Assembly: GCF_003634825.1 (NCBI RefSeq)
Contig: NZ_RBXD01000001.1
Span: forward strand, 1,200,501-1,264,500
Reading direction: 5' to 3'
Source of the DNA: Flavobacterium sp. 123
GTDB lineage: Bacteria; Bacteroidota; Bacteroidia; Flavobacteriales; Flavobacteriaceae
Length of the DNA: 64,000 bases
The notes beneath the pieces were generated by a model. The model had not been told where the DNA came from and did not search any database. It saw nothing but the letters and a program-made list of their open reading frames with translations. This document shows, piece after piece, positions 44,004 through 55,300 of the stretch; the stretch's first letter is position 1, and each line of letters starts with the position of its first letter. The translations under genes and the position numbers were made by a program.

Positions 44004-45191
44004 TTAATCTAAAATTGCTGCAATTCCTGGCAACACTCTACCTTCTAACATTTCTAACATAGCACCTCCACCAGTCGAAACGTAACTCATTTTGTCTTCA
44101 AAGCCAAATTGTTTTACAGCTGCAACTGAATCTCCTCCGCCTACAAGTGAGAAAGCACCATTTTGAGTAGCTTCAGCGATATAATCTCCAAGAGCAATTG
44201 TTCCTTTTGCAAAACTTTCCATTTCAAAAACTCCTAAAGGACCATTCCAAAGAATTGTTTTAGACTCTAAAATTACTTTTTTGAAGTTTTCCAATGATTT
44301 TGGACCAGCATCTAAACCTTGCCATCCGTCAGGAATTTCTCTTACATCAACAACTTTTGTATTTGCTGAATTTGAAAAATCATCAGCAGCAATTACATCA
44401 ACTGGGATGTGAATTTGAACTCCTTTTTCTTTTGCTAATCTTAAAATTTCAAGTGCTAATTCTTGTTTGTCATCTTCACAAATAGAATCTCCTATTTTTC
44501 CTCCTAAAGCTTTAACAAAAGTATATGTCATTCCACCACCGATAATCATGTGGTCTACTTTATCTAAAATGTTTTCGATAACCGTGATTTTAGAAGAAAC
44601 TTTTGATCCACCAAGAACTGCAGTTACTGGTTTTTCGCTGTTTTTCAAAACCTTGTTTAAGCTTTCAATTTCTTTAGCTAACAAAGCTCCAAAACATTTA
44701 TCTTCTGGAAAAAACTGTGCTATAATTGTAGTAGAAGCATGTGCTCTGTGAGCTGTTCCAAAGGCATCATTTACATAAATATCTCCTAATGAAGCTAGTT
44801 CTTTTGCAAAAGCAACATCTCCTGCTTCTTCTTCAGCATGAAAACGTAAATTTTCTAATAATAAAACTTGTCCAGCTTGTAATTTGTCTGAAGCACTTTT
44901 TGCTGGCTCTCCAATACAATTTGAAGCAAATTGAACCTCAACTCCAAGAATTTCTGAAGCTGTTTTTAAAATATGTTTTAATGAATATTTTTCTTCCGCA
45001 CCTTTTGGTCGACCTAAATGCGACATTAAGATTACGCTTCCGCCATCTGCAAGAATTTTATCAATAGTTGGCTTTGCCGCTTCGATACGAGTTGCATCAG
45101 TTACGTTAAAATTTTCATCCAATGGTACGTTAAAATCAACGCGGATTATTGCTTTTTTATTTTTAAAATCAATGTCATTTACAGTCTTCAT
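44004..45191 (-). CDS. pgk: Phosphoglycerate kinase
   Basis: A 395-residue glycolytic enzyme. The N-terminal signature is [14 protein letters not shown], with SHLGRPKG and [14 protein letters not shown] (substrate site) and the C-terminal [13 protein letters not shown] nucleotide-binding loop. Length is typical. It has its own candidate -7 box TATATTTG (45226-45233, minus). A perfect dyad CAACGA-AA-TCGTTG (45287-45300) lies about 95 bp upstream. Confidence 0.97.
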   Translation of the reverse strand: MKTVNDIDFKNKKAIIRVDFNVPLDENFNVTDATRIEAAKPTIDKILADGGSVILMSHLGRPKGAEEKYSLKHILKTASEILGVEVQFASNCIGEPAKSASDKLQAGQVLLLENLRFHAEEEAGDVAFAKELASLGDIYVNDAFGTAHRAHASTTIIAQFFPEDKCFGALLAKEIESLNKVLKNSEKPVTAVLGGSKVSSKITVIENILDKVDHMIIGGGMTYTFVKALGGKIGDSICEDDKQELALEILRLAKEKGVQIHIPVDVIAADDFSNSANTKVVDVREIPDGWQGLDAGPKSLENFKKVILESKTILWNGPLGVFEMESFAKGTIALGDYIAEATQNGAFSLVGGGDSVAAVKQFGFEDKMSYVSTGGGAMLEMLEGRVLPGIAAILD

Positions 45192-45357
45192 TATTTTTGT
45201 TTTTTAGTTTATTTTGAAAGAATAACAAATATAATACTTTTAAATTACTAATAAATTCGAAAATTATAGAAAAATATAGCTTTTGTCAACGAAATCGTTG
45301 TAATTTAATAGATAATACTTTTTTTAAATAAAAAGGAACCTAAATAAATAGGAACAC

Positions 45358-46380
45358 TTAATCATGGACTGGACTTTGCGTACAAGGACAATTACTAATT
45401 CCTTGTAGAAAATCAATTCCTATTGTAACCACGTGTGTCCCTGAATTAAATACCGCCAATTGGTTAAGCGTAACCTGATAGGAATACCCAAAATAAAAAT
45501 TAGATTTCTTGAAACCAAACATAGGCCCCACGTTTAAAGGTTTAAAAAATTGATCGTTTAAGAAACGATAGGAAAACCCAGCCCAATAGTAATCTTCATA
45601 CTTATTAAAATGTCGGTATTTAATGTTTAAATCCGTGCTAGAACGTTTATCACTGGCAAACAATTGATAATATACAGAAGGTTCAATTTCAACATTTCTG
45701 TTGTTTGGGCTTTTAAAAACATAACCAGAATAAATCTGATAATTCAAAAGTAAATTAGGCTCTACACCCATATACTTATCAATGTTTTTAGTTAAAATAT
45801 TACTTGCGTTAAAACTGAAATAAAACGATTTATTTCGGTACAATATCCCTGCATCAAAGTTATTGTTTGAATTGAATCTGTTGTCTGTTATAGATGGATC
45901 TAAGACAGGTATTTCATAGGTTGTATTGAATTTACTTATGTCAATTTTAAAATTATTAATGTTGTAAGAAAGTCCAAAAGACAAATATTGCTTGGTATAA
46001 TAATCTAAAATAATATGGTGTGCAAAAGAGAATTTAGCGCCTGTTTGTCTGGTATTTCCATTGCTATCATTATAGAAGGACACTCCAATTCCTGAACGAT
46101 CTGCTATTCTGAAATCCGCATAAACCGATTGATTTTCGGGAGCATCTTTTATACCTACCCATTGTGTCAATCCGTTAGCTCTTATTTTAAGATTGTCACC
46201 AATTCCTGCAAATGTTGGCGATATCACAAAATGATTATCCGCTAAATATTGCGTAAAAACAGGTAAATTCAACTCCTGACCAAAACTATAGGTTGTGGCC
46301 AAGAGAAGGAATGACAATACTATTTTTTTTATTTTAATCATTTTCGTTTGCTTGAAAATAGCCGTTTTTAATTTACTCAT
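45358..46380 (-). CDS. PorP/SprF-family T9SS membrane protein
   Basis: A 340-residue outer-membrane protein of the PorP/SprF group. Family features are QELNLPVFTQYLADNHFVISPTFAGIG and alternating barrel strands to the end. Such proteins serve as specific partners for secretion or surface attachment of a type B T9SS cargo encoded just upstream. The ATG overlaps the stop of the giant cargo gene by one base (TAATG). An internal ATG at 46341 would give a more usual signal peptide (MIKIKKIVLSFLLLATTYS), so the start is uncertain by 13 codons. Confidence 0.93.
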   Translation of the reverse strand: MSKLKTAIFKQTKMIKIKKIVLSFLLLATTYSFGQELNLPVFTQYLADNHFVISPTFAGIGDNLKIRANGLTQWVGIKDAPENQSVYADFRIADRSGIGVSFYNDSNGNTRQTGAKFSFAHHIILDYYTKQYLSFGLSYNINNFKIDISKFNTTYEIPVLDPSITDNRFNSNNNFDAGILYRNKSFYFSFNASNILTKNIDKYMGVEPNLLLNYQIYSGYVFKSPNNRNVEIEPSVYYQLFASDKRSSTDLNIKYRHFNKYEDYYWAGFSYRFLNDQFFKPLNVGPMFGFKKSNFYFGYSYQVTLNQLAVFNSGTHVVTIGIDFLQGISNCPCTQSPVHD

Positions 46381-49300
46381 TATCTGTAAAGCGTAAAATG
46401 ACCTACAAATTCTCGATCATCTTTCGGGTCATTAAGCTTCAATACGTACCAATAATCTCCTGAAGGAAGTTCGGCACCATTGTATTTACCATCCCAATAT
46501 TGACCTAATCGGTACTTGGCTATCTCTCGGCCGTATCTGTCAAAAATAGAAAACTGTAAATCTTTATAATTTATTGTACATCCAGGCGCCCAACCATCGC
46601 TAACTCCATCTCCATTTGGTGTAAAATAATTTGGAATACAAATATCTATATACTCAAAATATCTTGTAGCTGTAGCTGTACAACCATTACTATCCGTAAC
46701 CGTAACAGTATAATCACCTGATTTGTATATAATAAAGCTATTTGTAGTCACATTAGGCTCTCCGTTAAGAGAATATTCATATACACCACTTCCTCCATTG
46801 GCGATAGCTACAATCTCATTTAATCCTCCATCGTTTAAAACTAAAGTTAAAGGATCAATCTGAATAATATCAAAATCTGTTGTTCTTTTAATACATCCAT
46901 TAGCATGTTGCACCTCAACAAAATGAGTACCCGGTGCTATATTTGCAAACACATTACTTGCTTGATATGGTGGTAATCCGTCGAGTGAATATTGCACTTT
47001 TGTAGGGTCAACACTTGGGTCTATTGTTACTGTAACTATATTATTCGGCGCATTGTTCACGCAGTCATAATTTACCGTAGCAACTGGATTAATTTTAACC
47101 GATTCAGGCGTGTCAACTACCCATTGAACAACACAACCATTAGCATCTTTAACATACACGGAGTGTGTTCCTCCTGCCAATCCTGTGAAATTATATGGCA
47201 ATGATACAACAGGACTAAAAGGACCATTTATATTATCCAAACTTATGCTATACGGCATAACACCTCCTGAAATATTAATACTAAACGCCGCATTATTATC
47301 TCCAAAACAAATTTCAGGAACTATAGATCCTGGAACTGTTGAAGCAATTATAGGCGCTGGTTCCGAAATAAGAATGTCTTTGATATACTCATAACATCCT
47401 TTTTCATCTTGAACAATTATATCATAAGTACCCGGTGCTAAATTATCAAAGGTTCCTGTGTCAAAAAATTGATCCAACTGAGGTGAAATGGCATATTTAA
47501 TAATTCTTGTCCCACTAGTTCCTGTTATGATAATTTGTCCATTATTTGAACCTGCACAAGTGACATCTTTTACAATAAGTGGTGAAACTTCTAACTTTGC
47601 CAAAGGTTGAGTTATTGTAATCGGAGCCGAAATAGTTTGACAATCAGCACCACTATCCACTTGTACTTTGTAAACACCCGCAACTAGTTGTGTGAACACA
47701 CCCGGGCTTACTTGTACCGGTGATGGTGAAATAGGCAATCCCGCAGCATCTAACAAAGTATAAACATAACTTCCTAAACCTCCTTGAGCCGTTGCAACAA
47801 TTACTCCAGTAGCATCCCCATTACAATTTATAATTGCATTAGTAAGATCTAGATTAATCACTAATGGAGGTAATGGATCAATTTTAATATCATTAGATAC
47901 CGTTGCAATACAATTATTTGCATCTTTAACAAAATAATGATAGGTTCCTGGTCCTACAGGAATTGATACTGATGGATTGAATGTTGTTGAACCAAAAGTA
48001 ATACCGTCTGAGCTATAAGTATATGGAGGGGTTCCGCCAGTTGCACTCAAAGTAAGTACTGTAGTAGGCACACAGGTTTGAGGTGTTGTAACTACTAAAC
48101 TCGCTTTTACTTCTGTAGGTTCGTTTATTAGTATTGATGATGAAGTAACACTACAATTATAACCATCGGTGACTGTAACAGTATAGGTTCCCGCTCCTAA
48201 TCCACTAAAAACAGTCAATGATTGAGGGCCTGATGTATAAGCTACTGGGGAAATTTTATTTAAAGTATAGGAATAATTACTTCCTTGACCACCCACAACA
48301 TTTGAAACTGTTATAGACGCATTTGTATCACCAAAACAAGATAATAAAGTACTACTTGGCGTAGCCGTGAAACTTATTGGAGTATTAACAAGCGTAATTG
48401 GAATAGAAGTTACTATACATCCTTTCAAATCTTTTACATTAACAAAATATGTTCCCGCGCCTAAGTTCGTAAAAGTTCCGTTAGAAGAATATGCAACTGT
48501 TGCACTCCCTGTTAATTCATATTGATAGGTTCCCCAACCGCCAGTTGCAGTTGTGGTAATTGTTCCTCGATCATTTGCACAACTAACTTTGGTGGTTTCT
48601 GAAGCAGAAACAGTTAAAAGGTTTAAAGGTTCTGCTATGGTTACAGTTGCTGAACTTGTACAACCCGTTGTATCATCCACTACTTCTAACAAATACGTAT
48701 TTGGTGCCTGATTTGTTAAATTAATTGTTGGATTACTGAAGTTCGCAGCTATTGAAACTCCATTTATGGAATAACTATAGGTTGAAGCAAAATTAGATAC
48801 GGTAAACTGCATTGCTCCGTCAGCACTGCCCTTGCAAGAAACGTCTTTCATTAACTGTCCAACAACTGCAATTTTCGACACATCGTTAATAGGATATGCT
48901 TCTTGATAGGTACATCCATTGGCATCTTTCACCTGAAACAAATAGGTTCCCGGTGCTAATCCTGTAAATATTCCACTCGAAGCACCTGAAACATTCGTAA
49001 CAGCAGTTGCTGGAGAGATTATTTGATACGTTAATGGTGTTACTCCACCTTTTCCAGCAGGAACTGTTACTCTTACAGTAGTCATTGGCGCAGAGCAAGT
49101 AATGGCCGGCGCTGCAAAATCTAAATCTCTTGGAGCGTCTAAAGCTAAAACAGGAACGCTAATTGGAGTAACAATTTTACAGCCGTTCACATCTTTGATG
49201 TAAGCCGTTACTGTACCCGCAGTATTTGTTGTATACGTATTTACGGAGGTGTAATTTATTCCTCCATTAAAACTATAGGTATAAGGAGCTGTTCCTCCAC

Positions 49301-52300
49301 TTCCATTTACAGTTACAGTTGCTGGCTGTGAGGCATTACCCGCGCCACAAGATAGACTTTGTGTCACTGACCCTGATCCCCCTACAAGTGAAGGTTCAGA
49401 AATACTAACAGGTGTAGCTACTGAAAGACATTCTTTGCTATCTTTTACAACAACTGTATAAGTTCCTGAAGCATTCAATCCAGTAAATACGTTTGATGAT
49501 TGGAATGCCCCTCCATTATCAATACTATACTGATAAGGAGCAATTCCATCTGCGGCAGTAACAACAAGGCGACCATTTGAATCTCCATTACAACTTACAT
49601 TAGTTTGTTGTAACGTATACGTTGGTATAGTTTGTGGCGTTACAATCACCGCATCAGAAATGGAAGAGCAACCTTGATTATCGGTTACTCTAAAAATATA
49701 GCTTCCTGATGTATTTGTTGAATGTATATTTGAAGATGTTGGAGACCAACTTACTCCTCCATTTGTTGAAAATTCATAGGTATATGGCAAAGTACCTCCA
49801 CTTGCCGTTAATGTTATTACTGCATTTGGCGAAGTACTACAATCTAAATCTTTAGTTAGAACTGAATTAACTAAAACTTTTTTGTAAAGTGTTATGGTTT
49901 TCGTGTCAAAACAGCCGTTTACATCTTTTACCGTTATCTCATAAGTTCCAGAATTAAGGTTTGAAAGCGTGTACGGAAGCCCTGAAATATTTTGGAAAGC
50001 ACCCGCAACACCATCTTTTTTGACACTAATAGTGTAAGGAGCGATACCTGCTGTCGTTGCAGCAACAACAATTTCAAAAGCACCTTCTATAGCACATTTG
50101 TCAGTAACTGCCAATGAAATAATAGGAGATGGATCCAAAGCTAAAGAGATTGGAAATGGTTTAATACAACCATAAGCATCTTTGGCATAAACGATATAAT
50201 TGCCATTGTCTTTCATAAATGTATTTGAAACATTCCAATTTACATCAGAAGCCGTAGGTGGAACATCATCAGATGCATTACCTATTATTCCTGTATCTGG
50301 CAAAATCTGATATTTATAAGGGATTGGAACAGAAACTTGTGGAGGTACCGCTAATGGATCTTCTCTAGAAAATGTAGTTCCTCCTGTTGCTATGGCAACT
50401 ATTTGTCCCGCAGCAGAATTACAATTGTCATTTTTTACTACTGATGCTGTAACACTTAAATCCATTGCGGATTCATATATGTCAAACGGAAGTGTAGCAC
50501 TACTACAGCCATCATTAGTCCCGCCATGTTCTGTAATAACCACATAATATGAACCTGGGGAAAGCCCCCCAATTAATGGTAAATTGTAAGGCAACGATCC
50601 TACAGGTAGTAAAAGACCTTTATTTGATGGAACTATAGGTGAATTTGTTTGGGAATTATAAACGACATAATCTATCGCTGTTGGCGGAGTATATACAATA
50701 GGAGCCGAAGGGCCTTTATCTAATCTTATAGAAACCGTACCGTCCCCAGCTCCTTTACAAGTAACATCTGTTATTACCCTTAAAGTAACCAAACTCGTAA
50801 TTGTTATAGTAGGAGTTGTGGCTTGTTTAATGTACGAACATCCTGTTTCAAAATCATACACTATAAAAGAATACATCACCCCTTGAATAAGACCCGTAAA
50901 GGTAGCTGAGTTAAGAGCATCTTCTGCTTTATAAGGAGGCTGAACCACTCCTGAAATAAAAGTTGGCACGCCAGGATATAAACCCGTTACAGGATCTTTT
51001 TGGTAAATTGCAAAGTAAAATGGGCCACTACCAAGCAATGGTCCCGAAGCTGTAACAGTAACCGTACCTCCACTAGCACAACTTGCTGTTGATTGAATAC
51101 TAATTATCAAATCATCCGGTGGAGATGTAACTTGCATATTCTTTTTTAAAGTACAACCATTAGCATCAACGATATTGACAGTATAAGTACCAAAATTCAA
51201 TCCTAAAAAAGTATGATTTGTCCCAGTTGCATTTGTTACTGTTTGCGTTGGGTCTCCAAAATTATTAGTTAAAATATAAGTATATGGAGCTGTTCCTCCT
51301 AATCCTGAGCCAACATTTACTGTGATAGATCCTAAAGTTGTTGCGGGAGGTGGGCCTGAACATTCTATATCAGTTGGCACAAGAGTGTAATTTAACGCAT
51401 TTGGTTGGACGATGGTAACTACTTCTGAATCTTTACATCCTTTGCTGTCTTTTACAGTCACTGTATATGTTCCCGCAATTAATCCTGAAAAAACATTAGA
51501 TGCTTGAAATGTTAACCCATCTATACTATATGTAAACGGTCCAACTCCTTTGCTGGCGTCAATATTTACTTTTATTGATCCACTTGCTTCACCATTACAA
51601 TAGATATCTTGGATTTTATCAATTGACGTGATAACTGGATTTACAATTGGATTCGTTTTAATTATATTACTTTCTTTTTTACATCCATTTGTATCAGTAA
51701 TTTCAAATTGAAATGTATTTGCTGCTGAAGTAGTATAAGTAAACGAAGTCCCGCCAAAAGCAATTGGAGAACCACTATAAGTACCCGACCCAATTTTTAC
51801 TCGATATCCAAAAGGCGCTTTCCCTCCAACAACAGTAATGTTCATACTAGCATTAGTTGGTGCTGGAAGACAGGTATTGTCTTTAGTCAAAACAGCCGTT
51901 ACGGTCATTTCTGGATATACAACTGTAGGCAAAAGTGTGGGAGCTGTACAACCATTTTTATCTTTAATGGTAATTATATAGGAACCTGGTGCAACTGTAA
52001 AAGCAGTGCTTGTTTGGAAAGTAGTTCCATTAATACTATATGTCAAAGGAGCTAATCCTTTACCTACGGCAGTAATTGTAAAATTACCTCCTGAGCCTGC
52101 ACATTGATTGGTTACACTAGCGGTAACCGTTGGTAAATTATCTATAGCTACTGGTACGGTAACTATTGCAACACATCCATTTGCGTCTTTTACATAAACG
52201 TCCCATGAAAGATTTGTGGCGTTATTTGTATCAACAACAACCAAATTACTACTTGAATAAACTGGTGTCGCCGTACTTCCTGCTACTAACGCTCCATAAG

Positions 52301-55300
52301 TATAATTCATCGTTCCACCTGTAGCAGTTACCGTAATTTGAGAATTATCATTTTTACAATTTACATTAGTTGCAACAGCAGAAGTCACTACTAAACTTGT
52401 AGGCTCTGTTATCGTTACAGAGGCATTCGCAGTACAACCTGTACCTTCATCTGTTATCAATATAGCGTAAGTTCCTGCTAATTTATTAGCTAAGTTGATT
52501 GTTGTTGCTGATTGTCCTGTAACAGCAGTAGCTCCATTAATACTATAACTATAAGTTCCTGAAGATCCCGAAACAGTAAATGTAGCAACTCCTGTGTTTC
52601 CACCTTTACATAACACATCCCCAATTACATTGCCCGAAACTGCAATATTCGTAACTGGATTGACAGGATAGGATTCTGTATAATAACAACCATTAGCATC
52701 TGTAACTTTAAAGATGTAAGTTCCTGGAGATAATCCTGCAAAAATACCCGTAGTATTTGAAGTTGCGGAGGCCAAAGGAAAAGTAATTTCATAAGTTAAT
52801 GTTCCAACACCTGTTCCTGCGGTTGGTTTAACTGTAACAGTACTTGTTGTTGCATTGCATGTAACAGCAGAGTTAGTAATAGTACCCGAAGTTGGTGAAT
52901 TCAATTTTAATAGCTTAACTGAACCTCCAACGGTACATCCATTGGCATCTCTAACTGAATAAGAAATAATTTGGTCTGTTCCGTTATCATTTACGGACAA
53001 GGTATTTGTACTTGTATAGTCACTACCTTTAAAACTATATTCATAGGGTGAAGTTCCTCCTAGTATTGTTCCTCCTGATCCTACTACTGTTATCGTTGCT
53101 GATTGTTTTGTGTTTGTTGTGCTACAACTAAAAGGGGTTACAGTATGGGTCTCCGTTAAAATTGTAGGCTGAACTATTGTTATAGATTGTGGTGCTGTTG
53201 TACAAACTGAGGTGCCAAATGTATATTCAACTACCACATTATAAGTTCCTGCAATCAACCCTGTAAACACGTTTGAAGAATTGAATGTTACCCCATTATC
53301 AATACTATATCTAAGACTATTACCGTTTGCATTGCTCACATTTACGGTTATTGTTCCTGTATTTCCTCCTGAACATAAAACGTTTGTTTTAGTAATTGGA
53401 TTAAAAACGGGAGCGGGTGTTGGAACTACTTTAATTGTGGTAAATGCAACACAATTATTTGAATCGACAACCTGAATAGTATAATCTCCTCCTGGAGCCG
53501 CAACGGTTATTTGTGGTACATATTGAAAATCAGTGGTGCTATTTACAAAATAATAATACGGTGGTGTACCTCCTGTAGGATATACTGTAATCTCACCATC
53601 CGTACAAGTCAGTGGCTTAGTAAGTGCTGCTGTTGCCGTCAATAACGACGGTTGAATTATAATTACATTATCTGTGTATGTACAACCATCTTCTGTGGAA
53701 ACATTAACGGTATATGTCCCTGGATTCAAGTTTGAGAACGTATAATCACTTTCTAGAATAGGACCTGCACTATTTACAATCCCAGCACTATTAGATATGC
53801 TAAAATAATACTGTGGTTGCACATTATTTGCTACTAATTTTATGGTTCCTTTATCACTATAGCAAATCGGTTGCGTCAAGATTGTGTCAACTGTTAAATC
53901 TCTTTTTTGAATACTAATATCTGGAACTGTGAATACACATGGCAAGGAAGAAGGATCAATCCCTTTTTGTCTAACATATACGGTATATGTACCCGGAGTG
54001 TTTATGACAAATGTTTTACCGTCTTGAAAAGGACCCGATGGATTTAAACTGAATTCATATCCGTCAGGAACATTTCCTACCGTTATTTCTCCTGGAACGG
54101 TACAAATAATATCTTTTTTAGTTGCCGTTGGATTTAATAAATTTTGATAAACATTAAAATAAAATCTATTGAAACAACCTCCTGGATAATTCAAAGTTAT
54201 TCTATATTGACCGGCAGCAGTAGCATTAAAATCTGGTCCTGTACCAACTTGCGTCCATGTACACGATAAACTTTCATTAGCACAATTTTGATTTGTAACT
54301 GCAGCACAACTCGCTTCATTTAATTTTTCCCAAACAATGGTTGATCCATCCGAAATATTTGTCTGAATAAATCGGGTTGCATTTGCTCCACACAAAAATA
54401 TATTTGGCAATTCTTTCCCGTCATCAGGGCAAGTCAAAACAGTATCCGAAAAAGGAATTACTGGATTACTTATAGCTGAGCCAAAAGGAGTTACAATTAT
54501 TGTTTCCATTAGTGACTGGCAGGGTGCTGAAGCGGTATCAAAAACATAATACGTTCCTGTTTGAGTAACCGTAAGTGTTTGATTTGTTCCTATTACTGGA
54601 AGACCTGTTGGGCTTTTTGACCAAGAATAACTACTATATCCACTCGCAGCCGTTAATTGAACATTAGTTCCACATAAAATCTCATTTTTTGTAAGGCAAT
54701 CATCAATTTTGACAAAGAAATTAGTTGCTTGAGGTGTGCCAATATTACAACTGTTTGGAACAAAACTAATCTCCGTAAATTGATTTGTATTAATTGTACC
54801 GCTATACGTTGCAGAAGCTTGATTTTTTATTTCGTTCGAACAAGCATCTGTTAAATCACTACAGTTTGCAACTACTTGAACTTTTAGCTTAATTATGTTA
54901 TTTATATCTCCTATTTCTACTAATTCTTTTGGAATATTAAATAGAATTGTTTTTGTAGCAGAGTTATATGAATAGGTTACCCCTGCAGGTACTGATAGTA
55001 TATCCGAAGGATAATTGAATATTATATTGTCAGGTAATACATCTTTTATAACCAGGTTTGTTGCATTATCATTTCCAATATTTTTAAACCCAATTTCATA
55101 GTATAAATTCTGCCCAATGACAACATATTGATTATTGATATCTACACCTGAAGAATTCTTTACGACTTTGGTAAGGGCAATTTCAGGCTCAATAACATCG
55201 ACTGCAAAAGCACTAAAATAAGCAAAGAATGGATCCGCTTGACCTTTTGCTACCTGCAGTGTTATTTTGGCAGAAGTAACATTATTACCAACTACAGATT

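Noticed and set aside
45287..45300. Dyad CAACGA-AA-TCGTTG upstream of pgk as a terminator of the PorP/SprF gene
   Set aside because: There is no T run after it on either strand, and its place fits a terminator or operator about equally well, so no firm call.
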